Assembly (NCBI GenBank): GCA_030679995.1
Contig: JAUXSK010000003.1
Location: 1-40,735, forward strand
Reading direction: 5' to 3'
Source of the DNA: Candidatus Moraniibacteriota bacterium
GTDB taxonomy: Bacteria > Patescibacteriota > Minisyncoccia > Moranbacterales > UBA2206
Length of the DNA stretch: 40,735 bases
Part shown: positions 9,901 through 18,768 of the stretch, in pieces
Numbering within the stretch: the first letter of the stretch is position 1
Layout of the letters: each line of letters starts with the position of its first letter
Notes under the pieces: model-generated
Told to the model about the DNA's origin: nothing
What the model saw: only the letters and a program-made list of their open reading frames with translations
The model's database searches: none
Position numbers and translations under genes: made by a program

Positions 9901-10562
9901 AGGGCGCATGTATGCGTAGAACCAGCGGAAATCTGAACTATATCTGCAAGGAAACCGGCATCGGAAACTCCATGCACCTGCACCGGCGCTAATCGAGTGG
10001 TAGTCGTATTATCACCTAATCGGCCATATGCATTATTCCCCCAACAATACGCTGAACCGTCGGTTCTTACAGCACAAGTGTGGGACACCCCGGAAGAAAC
10101 ATGCAAAATTTGTTGCTGTGATCCAAATAATTCCACCATCGCCTCATCCCCCGCCCCGGACACCTGCGTATCCGAATCGGTGCCGGTCGCGAAATCAGCG
10201 TCCGAAGTGAAAGTTTCTTGGAAACTCGGCAAGTCAAGTTGGAGATCGGATGCTCCATTGATCATCGCCGGGTCTTTAACCTTGTATCCCGTCCACCCGG
10301 TCTGATTGTCCGTATGCGTCGCGACTATGTCCGTCGCTCCCCCGCTCCAATCGGTCTGGGTGAAAGTGAAGTCCACACCTTGGGCTTTTTGGGAATTGAG
10401 ATACATTCCACCTATCAATGAACTGATTACAAGCAAGGCCAGGGATAAGTTGAGAAGTTTCTTTTTGGTTTGGAAAATAGAAAAAGCGCAAAACATAAAA
10501 CGTTTGCGCTCTTGATAATGTAGCTTATTGGAATATATATTGCACTTTCGCTGGAAAAACAT
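6987..10562 (-). CDS. Secreted RCC1 (7-repeat beta-propeller) protein, tandem paralogue, copy 2
   Basis: Seven TCAVKTDG(S/T)xYCWG...GQLGDN...FPVQVHGV repeats; C-terminal half nearly identical to the adjacent 3389-6955 gene. Confidence 0.9.
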   Translation of the reverse strand: MFFQRKCNIYSNKLHYQERKRFMFCAFSIFQTKKKLLNLSLALLVISSLIGGMYLNSQKAQGVDFTFTQTDWSGGATDIVATHTDNQTGWTGYKVKDPAMINGASDLQLDLPSFQETFTSDADFATGTDSDTQVSGAGDEAMVELFGSQQQILHVSSGVSHTCAVRTDGSAYCWGNNAYGRLGDNTTTTRLAPVQVHGVSDAGFLADIVQISAGSTHTCALKADGTVYCWGDNGYGQLGDNSNVSKWFPVQVHGVADSGFLTGVSQIFSGNFKTCAVKTDGTAYCWGRNTNGMLGDNTQTNRYTPIQVHGVSNVGFLTGVDNIVSGYYHTCAVKTDGTAYCWGNNSYGQLGNNAIVNRYTPVQVHGVDDVGFLTEVNKIIDGQYHSCAIKTDGSMYCWGYGGNGQLGDNTNTDKHFPVQTHGVDNVGFFTDAIEISAGAGNTCAVKTDGSVYCWGDNVYGQIGDNSRVNKWFPVQVHGVSNNGFLAGITQISSGLFHACTIKNDDTTHCWGSNSNGQLGDGSSVSREVPVPTINLIAMSYSVSGTYTSAATDLSETKDFTTLSFNKNVPANTTLTVDVRAGNTTDPDDGSWTAWQNDVADGGSISTLNGNRYVQYRANLATTDITTTPSLSDITFHFTARQTLTSSIYNTEVAAATLASLQWSEALLPNTDIQFQLRTSGDGLAWGPWCGPEDGTLDTCDGDAYFTDSGNEAIDDIQKDHSNDQYFQYQATLSSSDGLNTPTLSGVIVSYATINAPTVTTSADPTVASFSATASGNVTATGGENPARYIQYGTTSGTYPNQCSANTGSTGTYSCDITSLAPETTYYYRAKAVNSAGEAVGVEMNFTTLPESVIIPEPDEAKITDAEDSDYFTLDSGTLTATEQATTNLNITLTTDIGQAYLPLNTIITNTDGGTFDLSQLDITNVTASVRSTVPTSRGAIEIGVPDTRLTFTNNPITISIAVDPVYNGDSLAIQSKSAGSSTWVDEGSCVVTNGACTFTTTHATTYSVNGDGSLQGETDINTSLPIEATIAITCTDSINMNPITGTGRSTVDASNEATCNIKTNNSNGYKLEWSTASTEMTNANSDTISGYLPTIPNTPEAWNLDQATSAWGARLKSTSTDPDTDLWGINDDYTGKWLNIGNGAFQLVSRTTETLQTGSDEIIQFGSEIGSNKFQPTGTYATSVVLTATTL

Positions 10563-10691
10563 AACTTGCTTTTTTTATTTTTGTTTTTGGAATATGCGGC
10601 AACGACCCAAATAGAATCCTCCCGATATCTGATTAATCTTATTATACGATATTTGGCAAAAAAAAGGAAGGTAGGTTATCCACAGGACCCG

Positions 10692-10886
10692 TCAGCGTTT
10701 ATTCTCCAACATCTTTTGCGCGCCTTTTTGCGTATCATAAATTTTTGATTGGGGCACGCTATCAACAAGACCCTCTCCGACTTTGACCACGAACCACGCC
10801 AACAAAAAAACAGCGATCAGTAGGATGACGATTCCGATGCGGGACAAATTAGCGGCACTTGGCTGGTAAAAATCATTCTTCTCCAT
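10692..10886 (-). CDS. Small membrane protein (64 aa)
   Basis: Single TM helix (IGIVILLIAVFLLAWFVV); 1-bp gap from the downstream partner of the ATPase operon. Confidence 0.5.
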   Translation of the reverse strand: MEKNDFYQPSAANLSRIGIVILLIAVFLLAWFVVKVGEGLVDSVPQSKIYDTQKGAQKMLENKR

Positions 10887-10887
10887 A

Positions 10888-12819
10888 TCATTGCTTGGTT
10901 TGGTTCAATAGCGCACGCACGCTTTCCAAATCGACATTCGGTTTTTGTCTTTGCGGCTTGAATTTTTTCGGAGCGATATGGGACATTTGCGACAAACTCA
11001 ACGGCTTGTCTTGGGGCGCATATACCACCTGTTGTGAAACAGGAGCGCTCTTTTCCCTGACAGACTGGGCAGGTTTAGCCTGGGCCGGCTGCGCGCTTTC
11101 GGCTTGGCCGTCCTGTTTTTCAGCGGATATCTTGCGCCTAGCCATCAAACGCTGGTGATCTTTGAGACATTCACGGCAAAAAGCCGGCCGGGACGGATCC
11201 GGTTTGAACGGCACCGAAATCGGTTCTTCGCAAGTCGCGCAAATAGTGGAGAACATTTCCTTGGGCGCTTCAGGCTTGGCCACGACCGCAGGAACAACCT
11301 CCGCTTTCGGAACGCTTTTTTGGACCGGAACGGCAGGGTTACTTATAATATTTGCGGTCGGATAAACTTTTTTAATCGCCTCCTTATTGGAATAATTCGA
11401 AGTTTTCGGATAAGTCTTGTTATTACCAGCCGCTTCGACGACATTCCTATTGGCAATCGCCGGAGCCTTCACAAAGTCCGTATCCATATCACCCAATTCT
11501 TCCGGACCGTCCTCAAGCGATTCTTTGAAAACCTCCATCCCGCTCCAACGGGCTATCCGATCTTCAACTTCCGCTTTCGATTTGCCATACCGCTCACGGG
11601 TCACGCGGATCACCTTTTCTTCAACGCCTTCAGTGTCGCCCAAATTCAGTGGCGGTAAAGTGGTAGCCGAAAAAGCGTCTCCCGCCACACCGTCGATCAT
11701 CAGCTTCAGATAGATATGGTATTTCGACAAGTTAACGATATCATTCATCATAAATACCGGTTCAAACTCTTTCTCCAGGTGTTCCGCATCCTCCGCGCCC
11801 ACCCGGAAAGAAACGATGGTACCGACATTGCCGAAAACTGCGTCCCGCACTGTGCCATTGCCGTCGAAAATGAGCTGATTGATATATTGATGCGCCAGAA
11901 TCAGATTCAAATGGTATTTTCTCGCTTCCGAAAGGATATTAGCGAAAGATTCCGTCGCGAAATTCTGGAATTCATCCACATATAGATAAAAATCTTTTCT
12001 CCGCTCTTCCGGCATATCGACCCGACCCATCGCGCCTAACTGGATCTTGGTGATTATCATTCCGCCCAGCAAGCGCATCGAATCTTCTCCGATCCTACCC
12101 TTGGACAAATTCACGATCAGGATTTTTTGGTTATCCATAATATCGCGCATATCGATGGTGGATTTCGGCTGGCCGACGATGTGCCGGATGACGGAAGAGG
12201 ATAAAAATTGTCCGACCTTGTTTTGGATCGCGGCCACCGCCTCTTTGCGAAATTTGTCTTCCCATTTGTCAAATTCATTGATCCAGAACGATTTCACCAC
12301 CGGGTCCTTAATTTTCGGATAAACCCGCTTACGGTAATCCAAATCCATCATCATCCGGTTGACGCCCAGCATCGTCGAACCGGGATAATCCAAAAGGGCC
12401 AGAATCGTATTATTCAGGATATATTCCATCCGGGCGCTCCACACATCCGGCCAGATTTTTTTAAACACTCCCATCATACCGGAAGCGACCAAATTTTTCT
12501 TATCATCGTCCACCGATTCCAGGATATTGAAAGCGATCGGGAATTCCGCATCCGAAGGATTGAAATAGACCACGTCGTTTATCCGGTTATCCGGCACGGC
12601 TTTCAGCATTTTTTCGGCAAATTCTCCATGCGGATCAACCACGCAAACACCTTCCCCGTTGCGGATATCCTGGATGGCCATATTCTCCAAAAGATTGGAT
12701 TTTCCCATTCCGGTCTTTCCGATGACATACATATGCCGCCGCCGGTCGTCGCGCTTGATGCCGAAGACCCGCTCTTGGTTCCTGAAATTAGTTTTGGCGA
12801 AAAAATTTATTTCTGGCAT
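10888..12819 (-). CDS. TrwB/TraD/VirD4-like (type IV secretion system DNA-binding) ATPase with C-terminal CxxC...CxxC zinc ribbon
   Basis: Walker A VIGKTGMGKSNLLENMA, VCVVDPHGEF, DFYLYVDEFQNFAT Walker B, LNLILAHQY; C-terminal ICATCEEP...FCRECL. Confidence 0.85.
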   Translation of the reverse strand: MPEINFFAKTNFRNQERVFGIKRDDRRRHMYVIGKTGMGKSNLLENMAIQDIRNGEGVCVVDPHGEFAEKMLKAVPDNRINDVVYFNPSDAEFPIAFNILESVDDDKKNLVASGMMGVFKKIWPDVWSARMEYILNNTILALLDYPGSTMLGVNRMMMDLDYRKRVYPKIKDPVVKSFWINEFDKWEDKFRKEAVAAIQNKVGQFLSSSVIRHIVGQPKSTIDMRDIMDNQKILIVNLSKGRIGEDSMRLLGGMIITKIQLGAMGRVDMPEERRKDFYLYVDEFQNFATESFANILSEARKYHLNLILAHQYINQLIFDGNGTVRDAVFGNVGTIVSFRVGAEDAEHLEKEFEPVFMMNDIVNLSKYHIYLKLMIDGVAGDAFSATTLPPLNLGDTEGVEEKVIRVTRERYGKSKAEVEDRIARWSGMEVFKESLEDGPEELGDMDTDFVKAPAIANRNVVEAAGNNKTYPKTSNYSNKEAIKKVYPTANIISNPAVPVQKSVPKAEVVPAVVAKPEAPKEMFSTICATCEEPISVPFKPDPSRPAFCRECLKDHQRLMARRKISAEKQDGQAESAQPAQAKPAQSVREKSAPVSQQVVYAPQDKPLSLSQMSHIAPKKFKPQRQKPNVDLESVRALLNQTKQ

Positions 12820-12880
12820 ATTTATTTATTCTTATCCGAATTATATATCACTATTACGAAGGAAACCGTTTTTATCCTTC

Positions 12881-14119
12881 TCATCCGATCGGCAAATTGG
12901 ACGGAGGTGTACCTTTCTTGGACTCGACTCTTGGAAGGGCCGGAGTCATAACCCCCATATCCGGCAAGTGATAGACAGTAGCCAATTCTGTAACGGAAAA
13001 GGCGAATTTATTGCCATCCATATTCCTATTGCGATAACGGTTATATATCCTTCTCTTCATAGTTTGCACGCGTGAATCCACAGCTACGAAATTAGCCACC
13101 GTCTTAGTATTGTCCGGTTTGAGATTATTGGAATTCAGATCATTGAATTGCCGCAACACCCCGAAAAAAGCCGTGTGCAAAGTCTTTTCAAAATTCTCTT
13201 TAAGGCCGATATTAAGCATCCTCATTTTGACCCTGTAGGTGTTTTTACTCAGATTCTCTTCCAGCGCCTTAAGTTGCTCGGTTTCGTTCGGCGTCAAGCG
13301 GAAAGCCAACGGCTGCTCTTCCTTTTTGGCCTTTTTAGGAAATTCCACCGGTCCCAAGAAGGCCGAGAGAAGATGGGCGAAAATATCTTTTAAATCCTGC
13401 AATACACCCCCGCTCTCGTTTTTTTCTCGGCCGGCCACTTTCTGCACATATGACATCTGTTTCTTTTTCCAGGGTTCCGGTTCGGGAAAAATAACCATCT
13501 GCCAAAGTAGATTTTGTCCCGGCGGCACCGAAGCGAACAGTTCCACGAAACCCGCCATCGGATCTATCATCGTGCCAGTGATATCTTCTTCAAACTTGTC
13601 ATAAGTGCGGATTGGAAAAGGATCAGGACTGGATAGGATAATATCCGAACCCCACAAGTCCCAATCGCGATTAGGCACCACACGTGGGAAATTCTTCATA
13701 TAATCCTCCACCTCCCTGACTTCCGCCCCGGGATATTGCGCATAAATTTGGCTCTCCACTAAGTTATACAACCTTTTCTGCACCCGGATATAGAAATGCA
13801 CTTCGCCTCCCAAACTGACCAGCTCCAGACTGAAGCGATCGGTGGTTTTCCCACCTACCCATTCATCAAAAGTGTTGAATGTGGTCAAGACCCCGCATAA
13901 TCCTTGATAGACTGATTCCATCGGCTTTGGACCTTTTTCCAAATCCTTGGGCGGGATGATTTCAAGCATCGTCCACTTCAGCGAACCCAGCCAATTGTTC
14001 TGCGCGAAATCCTTCCAGATGATTTCAAAAATAAAATAAAAAGCCACCGGCAATATGATCCACCAAAACTGGGAGAAAGGTTGCCAGAAGCTTTTTAATA
14101 TATCTATATACGTGTCCAT
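12881..14119 (-). CDS. Membrane-anchored protein of unknown function co-encoded with the ATPase
   Basis: N-terminal TM (FWWIILPVAFYFIFEIIW), 412-aa ORF immediately upstream of the ATPase on the same strand. Confidence 0.65.
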   Translation of the reverse strand: MDTYIDILKSFWQPFSQFWWIILPVAFYFIFEIIWKDFAQNNWLGSLKWTMLEIIPPKDLEKGPKPMESVYQGLCGVLTTFNTFDEWVGGKTTDRFSLELVSLGGEVHFYIRVQKRLYNLVESQIYAQYPGAEVREVEDYMKNFPRVVPNRDWDLWGSDIILSSPDPFPIRTYDKFEEDITGTMIDPMAGFVELFASVPPGQNLLWQMVIFPEPEPWKKKQMSYVQKVAGREKNESGGVLQDLKDIFAHLLSAFLGPVEFPKKAKKEEQPLAFRLTPNETEQLKALEENLSKNTYRVKMRMLNIGLKENFEKTLHTAFFGVLRQFNDLNSNNLKPDNTKTVANFVAVDSRVQTMKRRIYNRYRNRNMDGNKFAFSVTELATVYHLPDMGVMTPALPRVESKKGTPPSNLPIG

Positions 14120-14175
14120 TTTTTATTTTTAATATTTGCCGTTGCAAATTGACTAGCGCTTGGTCCGTACTTATC

Positions 14176-15249
14176 CTACAAAACCCGCCGCCTGTCTTTT
14201 AAATCGTATTTCCCGTCAACCTTGGCGAAACTGCCGCTATTGTTCAAATTTATCATCACCGTAGTTTTTTTGACCTGCCTTAATTTATCCACTTCCGTTA
14301 AAATATCTTCTTTTGTCATCGCCCGGCCGTTTTTCTTCAGGATTTCCTCCAGCACATCCTTGATGGCGCCGGGAGCATAGCCCCATTCCCGCAGGGCATA
14401 TATACCCCTGCCGATCAAGACGAACCTATTATCTTTTATCAATTCATTATGCACCGTCTGCGGATGGGATTTTCGTTTGCTGATTCCCGATTCATCGATA
14501 AGCTTCGCGATTTCCGTGAAATGCAGCGGTTTCTTTTTTTCTTTCAAAACCAGATGGATCCGCTCCCGCGTACCCTTCGGATTTATCTCCATCCATTTGG
14601 AAAAACCCCAACGACCGAATTTATTCCTTGAAATTTCCGTCAAGACATCCAGATAATTCAAAATTTGGCTCTTGGAAAATTCTTTTTTTCTAGCCATGAC
14701 TTTTTCAGCCATTTCAATATCCGCCAATGGGGTGTTTGATACGACCAAAACCTCCTTTGCGGTACTGGCTACATCTTTCACTTTCACCATCACATCTTTC
14801 GAAAGAGCCCAGGATTTTTTTGTCAGCTCCTTTTCCTCGATCCCAACTATCCTATTGGAACAAACCGCGAAAAATATGACCGAATTGGCTTCATTCAAAT
14901 TGCCTGAGCCAAGTTTTTCAATTAATTTTTCTTCACTTATTATACCATCCCTTCGGGATATTTCCAAAATTATCCTCTCCTCAGCTTGTTTGAATTCAGC
15001 CGTATCGGAAAAATCAGCGACTTTTTTGATAGCATAGGTAATTATCTGACGAACCCTCTCCCGCGTTATACCATAGCTGTTTCCGATTTTTTCCAACGTT
15101 TCAATTCCGCCATCAGCCAAGCCGAATCTTTTCTTTACGATTTCTTGCGATCGTTGCGGCAAGCCAGATAACAAAATACCTGCCAAGTCAAGAAATCTTG
15201 ATTTGCCGTTTTTTGCCTCACTCAGGGCTGATTTATTACTTTTTTGCAT
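14176..15249 (-). CDS. Sigma-70 region 4-like HTH plus HARE-HTH domain protein
   Basis: GNSYGITRERVRQIITYAIKKV (sigma region 4-like) and KKPLHFTEIAKLIDESGISKRKSHPQTVHNELIKDNRFVLIGRGIYALREWGY (HARE-HTH-like). Confidence 0.75.
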   Translation of the reverse strand: MQKSNKSALSEAKNGKSRFLDLAGILLSGLPQRSQEIVKKRFGLADGGIETLEKIGNSYGITRERVRQIITYAIKKVADFSDTAEFKQAEERIILEISRRDGIISEEKLIEKLGSGNLNEANSVIFFAVCSNRIVGIEEKELTKKSWALSKDVMVKVKDVASTAKEVLVVSNTPLADIEMAEKVMARKKEFSKSQILNYLDVLTEISRNKFGRWGFSKWMEINPKGTRERIHLVLKEKKKPLHFTEIAKLIDESGISKRKSHPQTVHNELIKDNRFVLIGRGIYALREWGYAPGAIKDVLEEILKKNGRAMTKEDILTEVDKLRQVKKTTVMINLNNSGSFAKVDGKYDLKDRRRVL

Positions 15250-15335
15250 ATCCGATAGTTAAATTTTTTAGTTCAAACAATATTATCACATAATGGATAT
15301 ATTTGTCAAGGTTAACCCCTATCGCCCGCTAAAAT

Positions 15336-15366
15336 AAAAAACTTTGCCCATTAGCAAAGTTTTTTT
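15336..15366 (-). terminator. Terminator hairpin AAAAAACTTTGC CCATTA GCAAAGTTTTTT
   Basis: Perfect inverted repeat with T tract, potentially bidirectional, just downstream of mltG. Confidence 0.7.
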
Positions 15367-15390
15367 ATCCCATTCCCGATTCCGACCGAT

Positions 15391-16395
15391 TTACAATCCA
15401 TATTTACCTTTATTGGAAACATGTTCCTCGAAAGTTTTGGAAAAAATAGTCTGTCCGGTTTTCGGATCACTGAGGAAATAATTATATTCCGAATTTTTAG
15501 GATAGAGCGTGGCCTTAATAGCAGCCAAGCCCGGATTGGCAATCGGACCAGGCGGCAAGCCCTTATTCCGATAAGTATTATAGGGGGAATCAATCATCGT
15601 TTGTTCCAATGTATGCTGTCCGATTTCATCATCCAGGATATAAGTCAGCGTCGCATCGCTTTGCAGGGGCTGGCCGATAGTAATACGGTTCCAAAACAAG
15701 CCGCTGACCAGTTCACGATCTTCGAATAATCCAACTTCCCGCTCTACGATACTGGCCATAGTGATGATATCCGAAACCGGTTTTTTTTGCCTTTCAATTT
15801 CGGCACGCATTTCGGGCGTCAGTTTTTTGTCGAAATTATCCAGCATCTTTTCGACTACACCACCGGCGGTGATATCTTTTTTTAAAAAATAAGTATCTGG
15901 GAACAAATAACCCTCCAAAGTGGCCGCTCCGTCCAAAAATCCATATCCGGATGATATCTCCTGGGGGTTTTGCACGATTTCCAAGAATCCCTTCCCATCC
16001 AGACCGTTCGCAGTTAGCCTTTCCGCGATTTTTTTACTAGTCCAACCTTCAGGGATAGTTATCCTCACGTGGCCCGGCAGGATATTTTCCGCGCTTGTGA
16101 TATGGACTGCGATTTCCGGAATACCCATATCGCCGTTCAAGGTATATTTTCCGGGTAAAATCTTATTCACGAGCCCATGAATCTGCAAGTAGTAATAGAA
16201 GTACCAATTTCCGGAAACCAATCCGGCCTGTTCCAATTTAATCGCGATCTGCCCGTTCCCTTCTCCCTTAATAACCTCGAAAGTTTGATTTTCAGGGTTT
16301 CTTCCGTGTGCAAAATAAACCTGGTAACGGAAATAAAAAAACCCGCCCGCCAGGGCAGTCAGAATTATCAAGAAAGTGATAAACCTTTTCCACAT
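15391..16395 (-). CDS. mltG: Endolytic transglycosylase MltG
   Basis: EGWTSKKIAERL, YLFPDTYFL, ASIVEREVGLFEDRELVSGLFWNRI, QSDATLTYIL, DSPYNTYRNKGLPPGPIANPGLAAIKA. Confidence 0.93.
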   Translation of the reverse strand: MWKRFITFLIILTALAGGFFYFRYQVYFAHGRNPENQTFEVIKGEGNGQIAIKLEQAGLVSGNWYFYYYLQIHGLVNKILPGKYTLNGDMGIPEIAVHITSAENILPGHVRITIPEGWTSKKIAERLTANGLDGKGFLEIVQNPQEISSGYGFLDGAATLEGYLFPDTYFLKKDITAGGVVEKMLDNFDKKLTPEMRAEIERQKKPVSDIITMASIVEREVGLFEDRELVSGLFWNRITIGQPLQSDATLTYILDDEIGQHTLEQTMIDSPYNTYRNKGLPPGPIANPGLAAIKATLYPKNSEYNYFLSDPKTGQTIFSKTFEEHVSNKGKYGL

Positions 16396-16412
16396 AATGA
16401 TGCTTCTGCGAA

Positions 16413-17033
16413 TTAATTAATAACGAAAGGCACGAAAGTGAATCCCGGGAATTCTTCTTTGTAAAATTTATCCGCGCTTTCTTTCTCCAGATAGATGATG
16501 CTATTGCGATATGGGATAACCATCTTGCCGCCGATCTTCAACTGGTCTTTTAGAGCCTGCGGAATCTCATCATTAGCCGAAGCGGAAACTAAAATGCGAT
16601 CATATGGGGCTTGCGCTGGAAAACCCTTGCTTCCATCGGCATTATGGAATTCGGCGATGCCTTTTTCAACAAAACCGAACTTGTCCGCGTTCGTCCGTCC
16701 GAATTTAGACAAAGCGTCGATTATATCAACCGCGATCACCTTGCCTTCCGGACCGACGACATATGACAATAGCGCCGTAGTCCAACCGGAGCCGCTGCCG
16801 ACATCTAATATTTTTTGCCCTTTTTGCGGGTCAAGCAATTCCAGCATTATGGCCACCACCAAAGGCTGGGAAATTGTCTGGCCATAACCGATCGGCAAGG
16901 CCACATCCGCATCCACTTCAAGCTCCAAATCCTTCGGAACGAATTCGACCCGCCTGATATGTTCAAGGGCATCTATGATCGCGTCGCTTTTCAGATAGCC
17001 GTCGCGGATTAAGTTATTGACCAATTTACTCAT
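16413..17033 (-). CDS. pcm: Protein-L-isoaspartate O-methyltransferase
   Basis: RRVEFVP, ALPIGYGQTISQPLVVA, KILDVGSGSGWTTALL. Confidence 0.9.
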   Translation of the reverse strand: MSKLVNNLIRDGYLKSDAIIDALEHIRRVEFVPKDLELEVDADVALPIGYGQTISQPLVVAIMLELLDPQKGQKILDVGSGSGWTTALLSYVVGPEGKVIAVDIIDALSKFGRTNADKFGFVEKGIAEFHNADGSKGFPAQAPYDRILVSASANDEIPQALKDQLKIGGKMVIPYRNSIIYLEKESADKFYKEEFPGFTFVPFVIN

Positions 17034-17039
17034 ACGGAT

Positions 17040-17480
17040 TTATATCCCGATAACTTGGATTATGATATCCCTGGTCCTTGTCCCATCCAATTCGACTACG
17101 AAAATATTCTGTTTCTCAGTCAGAAGCATTTTACCTTTTTCAATCGGAACCGTCTCACTCACGCCTAAAAGCATGCTTTTACAATGCGAATGGCCATTGC
17201 TGCGTCCATCCGACTTATGGGAACGATTAAGTTCGAACACGTCATGCGAATACCTGTCGTTTATCGGCACGATCCGATATAGCACCCGCATAAAATCCTG
17301 CAGGAGCATCGCTTCATTATGGTTGATTATGATACTCGCCGAAGTATGCGGCGAGTAAATCAAAACTTGCCCTTCCCGTACGCCGGAGTTATCGATGACT
17401 TCGCTGACCTTGTCGGTTATGTCGATAAACTCAGCTTGGGTCGTGCTTTTGACTTCGATTTTTTGTTTGTGTATTTTCAT
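17040..17480 (-). CDS. YjbQ family protein
   Basis: GQVLIYSPHTSASIIINHNEA and ELNRSHKSDGRSNGHSHCKSMLLG motifs. Confidence 0.85.
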   Translation of the reverse strand: MKIHKQKIEVKSTTQAEFIDITDKVSEVIDNSGVREGQVLIYSPHTSASIIINHNEAMLLQDFMRVLYRIVPINDRYSHDVFELNRSHKSDGRSNGHSHCKSMLLGVSETVPIEKGKMLLTEKQNIFVVELDGTRTRDIIIQVIGI

Positions 17481-17582
17481 ATGATTACCCTACGAATTAC
17501 GAATTGATACGGATGCGCGAATAAGATTGAGCTTCGCACATCTTCTCAGTTTTGCAAAATCCGTACTTTGCGGCAACTGTTT

Positions 17583-18752
17583 TTATTTCTTAAAAACATT
17601 TGAAACCGCTTTTGCCACGCGGGCATCCAGTGCGTCTGGTATTATCTTATCAGCAGTTGGTTTTTTTATCAACCCGGCGATAACTTGCGCCGCCGCCAAT
17701 TTATGTTTATCCGTTATTTTTTTCACTCCATTATCCAATGCTCCGCGGAAAATTCCTGGGAAAGCCAAGACATTGTTAAGTTGGTTGGCATAATCCGAAC
17801 GGCCAGTAGCTACGACTTTCGCCCCGCCCTTAATGGCTTCTTCCGGCATAATTTCCGGAACCGGATTAGACATTGCAAAAACGATAGCGTCCTTATTCAT
17901 CTTGGCGATATGGATATGGCGCAAAATGTCCGGCGCGGAAACCCCGATGAAAACATCCGCCTGTTCCAAAGCATCTTCCACCGTACCTTGCAAATTATGC
18001 GGATTGGTAATGCTGGCGATTTCCATCTTGGCACCGTTGAGTCCGCCCGCCCGTTCCTTGAAAATAATGCCTTGGCTATCCACCATCACGATATTTTTAG
18101 CGCCGGCTTTGATAAGCAACTTAGCAATAGCCGTGCCAGCCGCACCAGCGCCGGAAACCACGATCTTGATTTTATTGATTTCCTTTTTGACAACCTTGAG
18201 AGCGTTGGTCAGTCCAGCTAAAACCACGATGGCCGTACCATGCTGGTCATCATGGAAAACCGGAATGTCCATCTCCTTTTTCAATCTTTCTTCAATTTCA
18301 AAACAGCGCGGAGCACTGATATCCTCCAGGTTTATCCCCCCGAAAGTCGGCTCCAGATATTTCACCGTCCGTATGATCTCTTCGACATCCTGCGTCGCCA
18401 GCACGATCGGGAAAGCATCCACGCCCGCCAATTCCTTAAACAGCAGGGCTTTGCCCTCCATCACCGGTAAACCAGCCTCCGGACCGATATTGCCCAAGCC
18501 CAGTACCGCTGAACCGTCCGAAACCACCGCCACGCAATTTTTGCGGATCGTATATGACTTGGAAAGTTTTTTATTTTTGGCAATCGCTTTGCAAACTTCC
18601 GCCACGCCGGGCGTATACAAAACCGGCAAGTTTTCTTTGGTCAACTTCAATTTGGAATTAACCTCGATTTTCCCGCCTTGACTCGCGGAAATGGCCGCTC
18701 GTCGACGCGAGGCGGGCCCGCCGAATTTTTTCGACAATTTGATTGATTTCAT
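17583..18752 (-). CDS. NAD(P)-dependent malic enzyme
   Basis: LYTPGVAEVCKAI, SDGSAVLGLGNIGPEAGLPVMEGK, INLEDISAPRCFEIE, FHDDQHGTAIVVLAGL. Confidence 0.95.
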   Translation of the reverse strand: MKSIKLSKKFGGPASRRRAAISASQGGKIEVNSKLKLTKENLPVLYTPGVAEVCKAIAKNKKLSKSYTIRKNCVAVVSDGSAVLGLGNIGPEAGLPVMEGKALLFKELAGVDAFPIVLATQDVEEIIRTVKYLEPTFGGINLEDISAPRCFEIEERLKKEMDIPVFHDDQHGTAIVVLAGLTNALKVVKKEINKIKIVVSGAGAAGTAIAKLLIKAGAKNIVMVDSQGIIFKERAGGLNGAKMEIASITNPHNLQGTVEDALEQADVFIGVSAPDILRHIHIAKMNKDAIVFAMSNPVPEIMPEEAIKGGAKVVATGRSDYANQLNNVLAFPGIFRGALDNGVKKITDKHKLAAAQVIAGLIKKPTADKIIPDALDARVAKAVSNVFKK

Positions 18753-18768
18753 AAATTTATTCCTTAAT

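Noticed and set aside
3527-10515. Many + strand ORFs antisense to the RCC1 genes (e.g. 4208-4969, 253 aa)
   Set aside because: They are shadow ORFs of the repetitive, Thr/Ala/Asn-rich minus-strand genes, with low-complexity translations and no independent signals.
12208-12951. 247-aa + strand ORF opposite the ATPase gene
   Set aside because: Antisense shadow ORF to strongly conserved Walker-motif coding sequence.
17685-18681. Long + strand ORFs (178 and 282 aa) opposite malic enzyme
   Set aside because: Antisense to a clearly conserved gene; the translations lack recognisable motifs.
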